A stretch of 64,000 nt of DNA from Mucidula mucida. Lineage: Eukaryota; Basidiomycota; Agaricomycetes; Agaricales; Physalacriaceae. Each line of letters opens with the position of its first letter. Position 1 is the first letter of the stretch. A model generated the notes under the pieces. The model was not told where the DNA came from. It saw nothing but the letters and a program-made list of their open reading frames with translations, and made no database searches. The stretch covers positions 123,174 through 187,173 of the forward strand of contig JADNYV010000060.1 of NCBI GenBank assembly GCA_015501055.1. The letters run 5' to 3'. Shown piece by piece: positions 52,369-64,000 of the stretch. Made by a program: the position numbers and the translations under genes.

Positions 52369-55300
52369 ATGTCTTCTGTTCTCGCCTCTGTACTTCCAAC
52401 AACCATGACGGACGCTTTGAAGACGCTCGAAGACTTTCTTGTTGACCCACCTGTAAAGGTGACTGACTTGCAGGCCTACTTTGACGCCGTCCTACACGCC
52501 GACAGCATCAATGACCGCTATCTCGTTGTATGTGTTCTCCATCGTTCGGTGACGCCTCCGACTGACGGGTATCCAGCTGGAGAAATTGCTCGTGCTCATG
52601 GCGCGTCTTGACGAAGAGAACGTGCCGGCAACAAAAGCCGTTTCCCAGAAGATTCAAGAGTTTGTCATTGACCTCTGTACGCGCAGCCCTTACTTTGTCT
52701 AACGCGTCTCTGACCTCGACTTGTAGTGTACAAGGACCTGCCCCACCCACCGAGCTCATTCTTGGCAGAAGTCAACTTGGCCGATGCGCTGACAACAACC
52801 ACGCCCGGCCCCAATCTCAAGTACGCCGCACGCAGTGCTGACGGATCCCACTACACGTCGTTCGCGCCTCGAATGGGCCAAGCGGGCACGCCCTACGCGC
52901 GATCCGTACCAGCGCTTAGTACCCTGCCACGCAGCAGTCTCCCAGATCCCGAACTTGTCTTTGACATGCTCCTCAAGCGCGACAAATACAAGGAGCACCC
53001 CGGCGGCATTTCCAGTCTGTTCTTCGCCGTAGCCAACCTCATCATCCACAGCCTCTTTAGCACCAACCCGCGCGACTGGACAATCAACGACGTCAGCAGC
53101 TACCTTGACCTCAGCGTCTTGTATGGTTCGTCTCAGAATGTGGTGGACGGTCTTCGTAGACACGATGGGTCCGGACGGTTACATGAAGATGTGTTTGGTG
53201 ATCCCCGTCTATTGCTGATGCCCCCAGCCACCTGTGCAATGCTCGTATTATTGTGCAGGAACCACAACGTACGTCCGTTCGCGTCTTTACCGAGCTTGGT
53301 GTATTCATAGCACTTCTCAGTTCATCGCGGAGCGAATTCTTCGCATCAATGAGAACGGTTCCTATAAGGATATCGAGAAATTCACGGCACAAGCTTCCGG
53401 TCCCCATGATGAGAAGACGGCAGAAGCCAAGAAGCTGGAAGAGGCACAGAAGGCGCAAGATAAGGAAATCTTCGACCGTGCCCGTCTTGTCAACTGCGGG
53501 TACTTTATGCACATTATTCTTGGTGGTATGTCGACTTCCGCGGTGATCGAAGAGGACAGGTTTAACACTTGTAGATTATGTTGGTGCGATCCTGGGTCTC
53601 GTTCGTGATGGACATAATTGGCGCTTGGATCCCCTCATGGTACTGACACGAATTGCTTACCTCCGTCGCTTTTGACTAATATTGAACCAGGAAATCCGCC
53701 GCTCGGACCACACCTTTTCGCCTCGGGGCGAAGGAAACGTGGTTTCCATCGAATTCAATTTGCTCTACCGCTGGCATGCGACTCTTTCCAAGGCGGATAC
53801 AGAATGGACGAACAACGAGTTCAAGGCGTTGTTGGGAGATGTGAAGCCTTCTCAGGTGGGTTCATGCCTTCGCCTTGACAAAAAGTTTACTCATATCACG
53901 ATAGGTGACTCCCACAGACTTCCATAAAGCTATTCGCGGTGCAATCGCGCCACCACCAGATTATAGGAAGTGGACTTTCGGCGGGTATGAATACTTTTCA
54001 GGTGTCTACTGAAGGTCTGAGCAATGTTCATAGGCTCAAACGCGGAGACAATGGACGATTTGATGACGGCGACTTGGCTACCATTCTACAGGACGCTACC
54101 AAGAACCGAGCGGCTGCCTTCGGTGCTCGTGGTGTCCCCGAAGTTCTCAGGGTTATTGAGATTATGGGAATCGAACAAGAGAGAAGCTGGGGAACATGCT
54201 CTGTTAGTGTCGCCCGGACTGTGATCTTCCGGTTATTGCTCACAATCTATTTCTCAGCTTAATGAGTTCCGGAAATTTATTGGCTTACAACGTGAGAAAT
54301 GCGATACCCACTGTAAACAGCGATGCTAACGTTGGGATAGCATACAAGAGCTTTGCTGAATGGAACCCGGACAAGGATATTCAGGTAGATAACAACATGC
54401 GAACTTTCTGCTTCATCCTAAAGTTGTCAATCTTAGGCCGCTGCCGCTTCGTTATATCAGGACATCGACAATCTGGAACTTCATGTAAGAGGGAATCTAT
54501 CATCCAGAAACCTGTGTTGATGGATTGCGTTCTTAGGTCGGAATGCAAGCAGAAGAAAGCAAAACACCCGGTCCCGGTGCAGGACTATGCCCTGGATATA
54601 CTATCTCTCGCGCCATTCTCGCCGACGCCGTATGCCTTACTCGTGGCGATCCCTATCTCACTGTCGACATGACTCGTACGTTTGGCATTTGGTTGTTGAT
54701 CGTTCCAGCTTATCAGTATGCTAGCTTTCAACTTTACAACATGGGGTTACAACGATGTCCAGTACGACAAGAACGACGGCTCTTACGGCGGTCTCCTTAC
54801 AAAACTGCTCTTCCGTACTCTCCCTAACCACTACACGCCGCGGTCTGCGTATGCCCATTTTCCCTTCCTGGATCCCGAGTATATGAAGACAGACACGAAA
54901 ATTCCATTGGATAAGTATGATTTCAACCCCCCATCCAAGTCGTACAAAAGACTCGTTGTGGTTGGGACCTACGATGGCGTCAAGCAAGTTGCGACTAGCA
55001 GCGACTTTGCTGCGCCCTACGACATGAACTTGAGAGCAATCATTCCTGACATTGGATCGCACATCCCCAACACGGCAGCGGTAAGCTTCAGCATCCTTGG
55101 GGACCATCATTGATTTAATTTGACGACGTACACAGGTACAGAAATTGTTGACGCAGGACAAGGCCCGATGGGCAGTATATTTCCGGAACACGACGAGGGA
55201 TCTCATCACGAAGGCTAGCATTCCGCGCCCTGGGGTCCAAGTTCGCCACCTGGACATCGTCCGGGATGTCATAAACGTCCTACCCATCAAATGGATTTGC

Positions 55301-56473
55301 CAGGAACTGGTATGCTGTCTCTATGTTGTAATCCCTCCCTATTCTAAAGCTCGACGTTAGGCCGGCCTCACGATTTCCGATTCAATCGACGGACACTCGT
55401 ACACGGCGTCTCAGTACTATGATATGTTCGCAGAAGTGTGTCAGTAAGTGATTTCGTCGCCTTGCTCTTTTTTGCTTGTTCTTATCACTGTAGGTACATT
55501 TATGTGAACACGGAGCGCGAAAACGACTGGCACCTTCGTGAAGGGTCTGCCAAAACGTTCGAACATTTCCGCGACGTCGTCAAAGGCCACGTCGACGCGT
55601 TCTCGTCATGGGTTCGTGATGTTTCTACGGGCTGTTTTCTCGTTGCTTATGTTTTTCCAGCTCTCCGTCGACGGTAATCCACTGTCTTACAATGATCATA
55701 GCAAGGAGTTCTTGAGATCATTGAACAAAATGGTCGGCTCTGAGGGGAAGACAGCGGCGATTGTTGCTCTTTTCAGCGAAGTCGTGCCCACTGCAGTACA
55801 GTTCTCGCAGATCCTCTCCTCTGTCGTTGACTACCATCTTCAATCTGGGACACCGTTGACGAGCAACTTTGATGCATTGGTAGCTGACGCGCTGAGTACG
55901 TGGTTTCTTTTTCGTCGATACAAAGCGAGTTGCTCATAGATTGTCAGCTGAGGACCCCATTGTACGTATCTTTCAGCTGGGATATCCATCCATTCACGTC
56001 TTCTCAGGTTTCTGGATTTTACCGTACGCCTCTGCGCCCGGCTACCGTTCCCGACAACGTTAGAGTAAATCCTGGCGATCGCGTCTGGGCAAGCGTGGTA
56101 GAGGCTCATCGTGATGGTAATCGAGCCTCGACGTCCCCAATGGATATCTACTTTGGTGTAGAACGCAAAGGGTGAGTCTTTACCTACTCCATCTTGCGCC
56201 TTGTCTCATGGAGTACAGATTGCTTGCTCCGGCACTCTTCAACGAGATTGTTCCTGGTATTCTTCAGGAATTCCTGTCACTTCCGGGTCTTCAAAAGACT
56301 GGTAACTTTAATCGGTTAGTGCCTTCATTGACTTGGTCCGTGAACCGCGACTTATCGGTGTGACTAGATTCTATGAGTATCGGAATGGCACAAAAGTGCA
56401 GATGTTTGTGAATTTGAAGGGGAACGTTATTCCTTTCCCGGATTCGTTGAACGTTCAATACACTCATAAGTAG
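52369..56473 (+). CDS. Linoleate diol synthase / Ppo-type dioxygenase with P450-like domain
   Basis: Fatty-acid dioxygenase fused to a P450-like domain, making oxylipins from linoleate. About twenty short introns. The animal-peroxidase-like domain has PGGISSLFFAVANLIIHSLF, LSVLYGSSQNVVDGLRR, LCRNHN joined to FIAERILRINE (distal His region), the catalytic-Tyr region FNLLYRWHATLS (proximal His), and DFHKAIRGAIAPPPDYRKWT. The second domain runs from about SAYAHFPFLDPEYM to the end, with KWICQELAG and VSGFYRTPLRPATVPDNVRV. At the P450 haem-binding position the protein reads YFGVERKGLLAPALFNEIVP, with Gly where the ligand Cys should be. So the diol synthase step is probably absent, as in some known Ppo enzymes. 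In fungi these oxylipins affect sporulation. Confidence 0.9.
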
Positions 56474-57367
56474 ATGTTTTTGCGGTTTCTTCAATGTTGT
56501 AATTATAGTTTCTTGAATTGTCAAATACAGGATGACAGGACATCCATTGGGTCACAAGTAATATGACGGCTCCCAGTGCGAGCATCTTTTCGTTCCCTCT
56601 CATTCGTTTGTCGGGACTAACGATGCAGAGATCACAAGTTGGGTTTGTCAATATACTAGACACGGTTGTGCTTGCGGAACTAGTACGTTTGTAGAATTTG
56701 CCTCCTGTATGACTTAGTCTGGGGGGTCGGGTGCACACTCGTTATACGCCACAACAACGCCACAAGGCTGTGTCTTTGAATGTGTATGGAAATGTTTTCG
56801 TACTACTTTTGTCTGGTTTTTGGAAGAGTGTACATCTCCGATGTGATAGACTACCAGGCCATTGTATAGTTTAGCATGAAATGATATGCCACGTACCGTT
56901 CATCGGTCGGTCTCCTCTATTTGACATCGCATAGTCCGCAAGGTATCCATACGAAGTTGGAGAAATGATTGTCTCCAAGTCTACATTGTCTTGACGAACG
57001 CGTCATTCGCTCTTTTATTCCGCGGACGCGCAACTGTTTCAGCCGAGGCACCCGCCACGCAGCACCACCCTCCTTCAAACATCCCAAATTTTCAAAAGAG
57101 ATTTTTAATGCAAAGGCACGGGCACACTTAAGGCGTCATCGAGCTTAGCCTTCGATCGACATTCAAGCCGGCGGCATCACAGCTATCCGTAACAGTAACC
57201 TTCTCCTCTACCACCACCTTGGACACGACGGTCCTCTTCCGCTCCTCTGTTCCCGACTGTTCTCTCATCGCCGTCTTTATTGTTCTAATTGACGGTACAT
57301 ACAGACCCGATCTGGCAAAAGATCAGCCAACCCTTGCCTTGATCTCAAGCCAACGAGTCGAATCGCC
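56474..57367. other. Intergenic, no gene recognised
   Basis: About 0.9 kb between tandem genes. The part from 57150 is pyrimidine-rich (ctcctctaccaccacc, ctcttccgctcctctg) and is the presumed Mo25 promoter and leader. Confidence 0.45.
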
Positions 57368-58643
57368 ATGAACTTTTTCAAGACCAAGCCTCGTACTCCA
57401 CCCGACCTTGTCCGTTCTCTGCGCGAGAACCTCCCAAAGTTAGACTCGGCTGCCCCTGGCGGTGACGTACGTAGGAAGGTGCGCTCCGTTTGGCATGGAC
57501 AACATGCTGAACAACGTGCTCTATTTCAACGCGTGCTAACGAATGCGGTCTTCATTACATACAGGCAAGCGAGGAAATATCCAAGTCTCTACAGCAAATA
57601 AAGGCCCTCTTATACGGCGATGGTTGGTGTCTCCTCTCTGTCTGGCAATCGAACCATCCTGACCATTTTGTCTGTCGTAGAAACCCCCGACACTCTCGCC
57701 CAGCTCGCACAAGAAACATACTCATCATCCCTTCTTCTCCTTCTTATCAACGCTCTCCCACGTCTCGATTTCGAGTCCCGCAAAGACGCCGTCCAAATTC
57801 ATACAGCTCTGCTTCGAAGAAGTATTGGGCAACGGCTACCAACAGTCGAGCATTTAACCCAAAATCCGCAGGCTCTTTTTGCTGCTCTGGAAGGCTACGG
57901 AAATGAGGAGATAGCGCTCAACACCGGCATGGTGCTGAAAGAGATGCTAAGGCATGAGAGCCTAGCAAAGATTCTGCTCAACAGCGATCAGTACGCATCT
58001 CTACTATCTCTATTCCCCTGCTTGACCTCATATGTGCAGATTTTACACCTTCCCGAACTACATCGAATCAACAACCTTCGGCATTTCATGTGACGCCTTC
58101 TCCAACCTCAAAGAAACTCTCACACGCCACAAACCTATGGTCGCGACATACCTTGAGACTCATTACGACCGGTTCTTCTCCTCCTTCACCACGCTCATAT
58201 TATCCAACAACTACGTTACAAAACGTCAATCGTTAAAGTTGCTGGGCGAGATCCTCCTCGACAGAGCCAACTTCAATGTCATGACTCGTTACATCGCCAA
58301 CGAGGCCAACCTCAAAATGATGATGAATCTACTCCGGGACAAGAGCAAAAACATACAGTTCGAGGCGTTCCATGTGTTCAAGGTCAGTCCTGCTATCGAC
58401 GTTTGGAACGTGCCTGATTGGTCTCCTAGGTGTTTGTGGCCAACCCGAAGAAGCCTCCTCAGATCGAAACCATTTTGAGGCGAAATAAAGACAAGTTGCT
58501 CTCGTTCCTCAAGAACTTCCATAATGACAAGGATGGTGAGTTTTCGTTGCTGTGGTCATATCATTTGGTAGTCTGAAAGTGACATAGACGAACAATTCAG
58601 CGACGAAAAGCAGTTCCTGATCGTCCAGATACAGAACCTATAA
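57368..58643 (+). CDS. Mo25/Hym1 scaffold protein
   Basis: Helical-repeat scaffold that activates germinal-centre kinases; in fungi Hym1 acts in the RAM/MOR network controlling polarity and cell separation. Spliced: [20 protein letters not shown], then [153 protein letters not shown], and [18 protein letters not shown] at the end. These are signature segments of the family along its whole length (about 330 residues). Six or so introns. Identification is firm. Confidence 0.95.
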
Positions 58644-58961
58644 ATTTCGTCTGTACACATGTTCTGCTGTCTCCGTCCGTCCTTTCGTACATATAATCGA
58701 TCAACTCAGTCATTACACCTCTCTCTCTCATCATTGTTGTCCTTCCCACCCATTGCTCCGTACATAATTACCCATTCTGCCTCTCCTGCTTGCATACCCG
58801 CACGCCGTTATCTCATATCTGGTATCATACATATATTACTTGCAACTTATTGACACAATTCGCTGCTTGACGATGAGAGAAGTTGGCCTGAAGTGATATG
58901 GAATGGATTGCTTCGCTAAGTAAAAGCTGTCACGGATAGTCAGCACAGCAAGCTCTCACAT
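58644..58961. other. Intergenic, 3' region of Mo25
   Basis: About 320 bases, C/T-rich near 58,700-58,760; nothing else recognised. Confidence 0.4.
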
Positions 58962-59056
58962 GCCCTGTTGGCGTAGTGGTAGCGCGTCGCACTTGTACAC
59001 GTCTTTCGCAAGATGCGCACATGCGAAGGTCATTCGTTCAATCCGGGTACAGGGCA
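58962..59056 (+). tRNA. tRNA-Thr(TGT) with a short intron
   Basis: The acceptor strands GCCCTGT and ACAGGGC pair perfectly over 7 bp, with A as discriminator. The A box TGGCGTAGTGGT and the B box GTTCAATCC match RNA polymerase III consensus. The anticodon stem is TCGCA/TGCGA, with loop C-T-TGT-A, and an intron of about 23 bases inserted one base after the anticodon. The T arm (ATTCG/CGGGT) contains two G-T pairs. No clear T-run follows directly. Confidence 0.8.
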
Positions 59057-59788
59057 TACATCACGATTCTTCATCGTATTTTCGCTGTCTCTGGGTTTTT
59101 GGGGTGGCGCAGTGAACCTCCGGCTATGTTAATACCGGTATGTTTCAAACATTTGATGTGGCGCAGGGTCTTATCGCTGTCATCGCGCTACTCCTAGGCT
59201 TTTTTAGCGCTAGTACGTCGGCCAGGTGCCGACCATTATTTGATGTAGTAAACCCCAGGCATCTCAAATCTAGGGTTTACTTAGCCACCCTAGGGAGGAC
59301 TGCCAGAGGTAGGGTGGCGGGCCCAGAGGAGCTGGTTTCCAGACCTAACGCTTGTTTAGTAGCAGACCAAACAACAGAAAGATGAATGTACAGACAGTTA
59401 CCAATCAACAAGAGAGGACCCGTCAATGGGACAACTGGCTCTGTACCGCGTTATGAACTCAAGTCTTTGGAATCCATGGTATCTTTGTCCTGGTGTATGT
59501 AGTACTATTATGTACCGTGCACTCAAAGGTAGCTGCAGTGACGAAAGGAATACAAAGCCGTCTCTCTGTGCTATTTGTCAGCTTTGTCCCGTAGATTGGT
59601 ACATAACTGTATGTAAATGATAGACACGTAGAACGAAATACGCGTTGGGAGTCCAAAAAGGTAACGCGCTTGCCACGTGAGCGCCGGAGTCGGACTTTAA
59701 ACTCTGTTTAGGCAAGGTCGTGGACGACGTGTTCCGTCTTGCAACTCCCTCTTCATCTCGCGTTTTATTCAAATCTGTTTTCTTTGGG
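59057..59788. other. Intergenic with small inverted repeats
   Basis: No gene recognised. Contains GTAAACCC..GGGTTTAC (about 59249-59281) and CCACCCT..AGGGTGG (about 59285-59317), two adjacent perfect stems of 8 and 7 bp. The right end is the SEC31 promoter. Confidence 0.45.
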
Positions 59789-62700
59789 ATGCTGACGACG
59801 ATTCCGAGGACTGCTGCGTTCTCATGGGGCCCTGGCACGCAGCTGGCGACGGGCTCCGAAGCCGGATTGGAGCTCTGGGATCTGCTAAAATACGAGCAGA
59901 GTGCCACGACCGGTAATGCAGCCGCCGCCTCAAAGAAGCACAAGGTTCAAAATTCAGGAACTGGAGAGGACTTTTTCGACAATCCCGTTGACGCGGAAGC
60001 TGAAGTCGAGCAAGACTTGGAACAGGACGTCGAACAAGTCAATGGCCCAAAACCGCGGGGAACGGTCAGGGAATCAGCAAGGTATGCATCAGCTGGGCGT
60101 TCGTCTGAAAGCTATTGATTAGTGCAACTAGATTCATTAATGTCGGATGGGGTGCATCAGGCGTCATTGCTGCGGGACTGGAAGGCGGTGAGCTCAAGAT
60201 GTGGGATGCCAACAAAATTCTCGCTGGCGAGGGGTGCGCTTTCCCTTGTTACCCTCGTCGTAAGCTTGTATCTAACGCTTTCCAGAACATCAGCTCTACT
60301 AGCATCGCACACACGCCCAGTGCGGGGCCTTCAATTTGGGCCAATCCAGCATCATCTCTTGGCTACTGGAGGCGGAGCTGGCGAGGTTTGTTCACTTATG
60401 CTTCATTCACAGCTACTTTCTGACTGTGCCATAGGTATACATTTGGGACGTGACGTCGCCTGCTGGTGCACCCTACGCGCCTACAAGTGGTAAAGCTGAC
60501 GCCGAAGCTGTCAAATGGAATCGCGTCGTTGCTCATGTACTTGGTGGAGTTGGTGGTAGTGGTACGTCTTTACCAGACGCTTTCGCATTATCACTAAACC
60601 TTGATTTCAGGTGCGGTTGTATGGGATCTGAGGGGAAAACGAGAGGTTGTACGTCTTCCAGGTGGCAGAATGAGCGATCTTGAATGGTGCCCTGATAATG
60701 TCAGTCGTGGCCATGCTTTACAAGCGCATACCATTGACATATTTTCTAGGCGACCAAGTTGGCTACTGCCTGCGAAGACGACGGAACGCCTGTCGTACAG
60801 CTCTGGGATCTCAGACATGCGCGTGCCGCTGAAAAGGTTCGTCATTTTAGTATGCCTTACGGACATGTATCCAATTGTATACAGGCCTACACCCACCACA
60901 CCCTAGGCGTTCGCTCGTTATCCTGGAATATACATGATCCAAGTTTCATGCTCTCTTCTGGCAAGGATGGCCGCGCCGTTTGCTTTTCGTCGTCCTCGGG
61001 CGAGATACTTGGAGAGGTCATCGGTCAAGGCAATATATCATGGTCGCCCTCTCAGCCTGGTATCGCTGCATTTGGCGGTGATAGCTCTGTCAAGATATTA
61101 CCTTCACAAAATTTGGAACGCGAAAAAGACGACGTTGACGGCGGAGAGGACTTTTTCGACGTAGCCAGACAGGAAGGTGAAGGTCTGGGTTTGACCAAGG
61201 CCGGCCGATGGCTCGGGAGTCACGGGGGCGTTAGCTGGGGCTTTGGCGGAAGAGTTGTCACATGGAGCCAGGAGGGAAGGATTGCCAAGGTTCGCAGAGT
61301 GGTCTGGGAGACTGACAAGGTCGACCGGGCGAAACGACTGGTTGGCGCTATCAAGAAAGGAGGGAATGAGGGTGGCTTAAAGGATTTGGGCGTACTTGCT
61401 GAATTGTTCGAAGGCGACGTCCAGACGCGCGTTGCGAAGCTTCTCGGCACTGACGAGACCGAAGAAACCAAGGAGCAGGATGAAGCGGAAGACGAAGACT
61501 TCTTCACGCAAACCCACGTTGACTCGGATCCGTACACCATCGACACCGCCGACCCAGTGACTAGTGCGCTGGTGAAGGGTGACATCTCTCGTGCCGTCAA
61601 GGCTTGTATAAAGGAGGAGCGATGGGCGGAGGCGTTACTGCTAGCGATGAAAGGTCCAGCCGATCTTTTGGATGAGACTCAGAAGAAGTACTTTGGGCGA
61701 GAAAGTGCTTCCTCAACGTCATCAGAGTCCCTTGTCAAAGCTGTGGTTCGTGGCGAGATTAGCGATGTCGTGAAACGTGGAGAAGGCTGGCGCGATGTTC
61801 TCTCGATTGTTTCACGTTATGCTGCTACCAGCGAACCTCAGGAAGAGACGTTCGGGGCGTTGGTCGAACAAATGGGCGAACGCTGGGCTGAAGAGGAGTT
61901 ATGGGTCCTGGGCGGAAGGCTTGAAAAACTCGTCGATGTTTGGGGATCGGGAGACGATGGCTTAGAGGGTCTAATGGAGCGCGTGGCTGTCTTTAGAGGT
62001 GCTACTGGATTTGTCGACCCCGATCTAGCAAGACCTGCGCCGAAGTCCAGCGAGGATGGCGAAGATTCAAAACCACTCAAGTGGAAGCTGGCGAAATTGT
62101 ACGACAAGTATCTGGAGTACGTCGATATACTTGTCGGGCAAGGTATGGCGGAAGAAGCGCGCGTCTTCCTCGAGTTCATTCCAGCTGGCTACGAGGGTGC
62201 GCAGGGTATCAGAGAGAGACTGGGCATAAATGCCAAACCCACGAACATCGCTGCTGCTGTTGCGACGACCAAAACGACTCTCAAACCGGCGTATGCCGCA
62301 CCCATCTCGACTTTTACTCCCGCAGCGCCGACGACTGGGTTTGTTCCTGCGCCTGCTCAGGGAGGGTTCTCGCAACCTGGCTATGGGCCTGCTGGCTATC
62401 AACAGTTCAGCAATGGGGCAACTGGACGGGCGTATCCGGCAGGTCCTGCGTCAACGTCTACAGGCTACGCGCCACCTCCCAATCAATTCACCAATACTGC
62501 CGCTCCAGGTCCATACTCGAATCCAAGTGCTTCTCGTGCACCCCAGCCATCTCAAGCAGTTGTACCTCCACCGCCCCCCAAGAGGGACAATGCTGGGTGG
62601 AATGATGCACCGCCTGCCAAGAATGTTCCTCCCAAATCGAAGTCGTCTACGCCCAAGCCCATTACGAATCCTTTCCCGAATTCAGCGACCCCGTATGAGA

Positions 62701-63968
62701 TGGTGAGACCTGGAAGCAGGGGAATGACATCGCCGCCTCCGCCAAGGGGTATGGTTTCTCCTCCCCCTCCGCCTCGTGCTGGTGGACCTCCTCGACCAGG
62801 TTCGACGAGCGGGTTTGCGCCACCTCCACCAGGTGGAAGAATGACTCCTCAGCAGCAGCAGCCTGGCCCATACGGACCGCCACCAACAGGTATGATTTTT
62901 TGCGAAACTCATTTCGGGCTTTATTCACGTTTCTCATTCTAGTCTCTTCTATGCCACCACCGCCAGGTACGCATCATATGGTCTAGAGGCAACTTGCACT
63001 AATGAACGACAGGTTCTACGTTTGCCCGTCCGCCTCCTCCTCAGCAAGGTGCCTTCTCAGCAGGGGGCCAATTCGCGGGCCCTCCACCACCGAGCGGCGG
63101 TTTTGCCCCACCGCCCCAGCAGTACAATTCTCCAACGTCTCCGCAGGCCGGGTTCGCTGCTCCTCCTCCTCCTCCAAGGGGAGGATTCGTTCCTCCGCCT
63201 GCCGGACCACAGTTTATTGATGGACCGGGAGCACCTCCAGTCATGGGAGGTTCCGCACAGTATGCACCGCCGCCACAACACGGTGGTTACGCACCGCCCC
63301 AGCCGCAGGGATCTAACGCCTACGCCCCACCACCCTCAGCCGACGGGTTCACGTCGCCAATGGGAGGCCATCCTGGACCGGGGATGGGAGCACCGCCTCT
63401 CGCAGGACCTGGTATGGGAGGACCACCTCCCCCATCAAGTATGGGCGGACCGCCACCTCGTGCAGCGCCCAAGAAGGAGGAGAAGAAGGTTGAGATGAAG
63501 TACCGTGCGTCGTTCACCTCGTGTCATTGATATAGTTGGTGTTTATCGTGCTCAATCACAGCTCCCGGTGACCGGTCGCATATACCTGAAAGGACTCGGG
63601 AGGTGTTCGAAGTGCTTGATGGGGAGCTGGCTAAAGTTTCAGTGAGTTTCGACACCTCTTTTTCCGACCTTTGCTTGACTGCGTTAATGGTAGCCCCCTC
63701 ATAATCGGGATCTCGCCAAACGGTTGAACGCACTTTTCGATGCGATGAATTGCGAGACACTGAAGCCTGCCGCGGAGGATGGACTTCGAGCGTTGAGTCG
63801 AGGTGTGTCTTCCTTATCAATATCGATGTTTGAAAGACTCACTAGAATTTAGCAATTGCGGCGAGAGATCGACCGGCCGCGTTGGCTCTGCATGTCGAAA
63901 TGCTCACGAGAGGTGATGGTGATGTGGCGTGGATGAGTGGTGTGAAACAGTTGATTGTAAGGCTATAA
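59789..63968 (+). CDS. SEC31: COPII coat outer-layer protein SEC31
   Basis: With Sec13 forms the cage of ER-to-Golgi vesicles. Starts MLTTIPRTAAFSWGPGTQLA. WD40 blades include GLELWDLL, FINVGWGASGVIAAGLEGGE, GLQFGPIQHHLLATGGGAGE followed by VYIWD, VVWDLRGKREVVRLPGG, VVQLWDLRHA and SLSWNIHDPSFMLSSGKDGR. Then comes the Sec31 insert (ALVKGDISRAVKACIKEERW, AEALLLAMKGPADLLDETQK) of the alpha-solenoid. A long Pro/Gly/Gln-rich stretch (62.3-63.5 kb, many PPPP and GMGGPPP) recruits Sec23 in yeast. The C-terminal helical domain (HIPERTREVFEVLDGELAKV; LNALFDAMNCETLKPA; GDVAWMSGVKQLI) ends 30 bases before the window edge. A GTAAGG just before the stop could be a donor, so the end is provisional. Confidence 0.93.
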
Positions 63969-64000
63969 GATAGAATAATGTCCTGTTCTGTCAAATATGC

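Noticed and set aside
62081..62937. Several long frames overlapping the Pro-rich part of SEC31
   Set aside because: Low-complexity codon bias opens all frames; only the SEC31 frame connects to both flanking domains.

Overview
The window looks like a stretch of nuclear genome from a mushroom-forming basidiomycete (Agaricomycetes). Genes are dense and split by many introns of roughly 45-75 bases with GT..AG ends. Several genes belong to families typical of these fungi: a FunK-like protein kinase, a ricin-B-lectin 'macrophage-activating glycoprotein' type secreted protein, a Stealth/Xpt1-like phosphotransferase, a Ppo/linoleate diol synthase, and zinc-finger alpha-kinases. The species cannot be named from the sequence alone. 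All gene models come from reading splice signals and protein motifs by eye, so exon edges are provisional.

Layout. 0-6.5 kb: a fragment related to the 5' end of the window's own ILV2 gene, a kinase-like gene (-), a broken copy of a Cys-rich family, and an acidic low-complexity protein (-). 6.6-17 kb: group I G-alpha subunit (+), secreted lectin glycoprotein (+), cofactor-independent phosphoglycerate mutase (+), Stealth protein (-). 18.06-19.59 kb: a 1.5-kb element with 32-bp terminal inverted repeats and a 7-bp target duplication. 19.8-28 kb: class 3 lipase (+), RAD6/UBC2 (-), single-pass Ser/Thr-rich membrane protein (+), BUB3 (+), secreted M28 aminopeptidase (+). 28-33 kb: a second Cys-rich family copy, a coiled-coil protein and an FAD monooxygenase (all -). 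33.2-42 kb: acetolactate synthase ILV2 (+), a third Cys-rich copy (-), thymidylate kinase (+), an inverted truncated ILV2 copy (-), TRF4-type poly(A) polymerase (-). 50-64 kb: catalase (+), Ppo/linoleate diol synthase (+), Mo25/Hym1 (+), tRNA-Thr, SEC31 (+).

The most unusual part is 42.89-49.65 kb. Two perfect 62-bp inverted repeats, flanked by the same 4 bases (CCTG), enclose 6.76 kb. Inside are a zinc-finger/alpha-kinase-like gene with a likely frameshift, an oppositely oriented integrase-core (DDE-type) gene, a nested 241-bp MITE with TA flanks, and a tandem array of seven 170-240 bp repeats next to the right end. This fits an integrase-type cut-and-paste element that has picked up, or gained, a kinase gene.

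The other genes are mostly conserved housekeeping functions (glycolysis, branched-chain amino acids, dTTP synthesis, spindle checkpoint, ubiquitin conjugation, COPII coat, RNA surveillance). They are interspersed with decaying duplicates: three Cys-rich family copies, each broken at a different place, and two ILV2-derived fragments.
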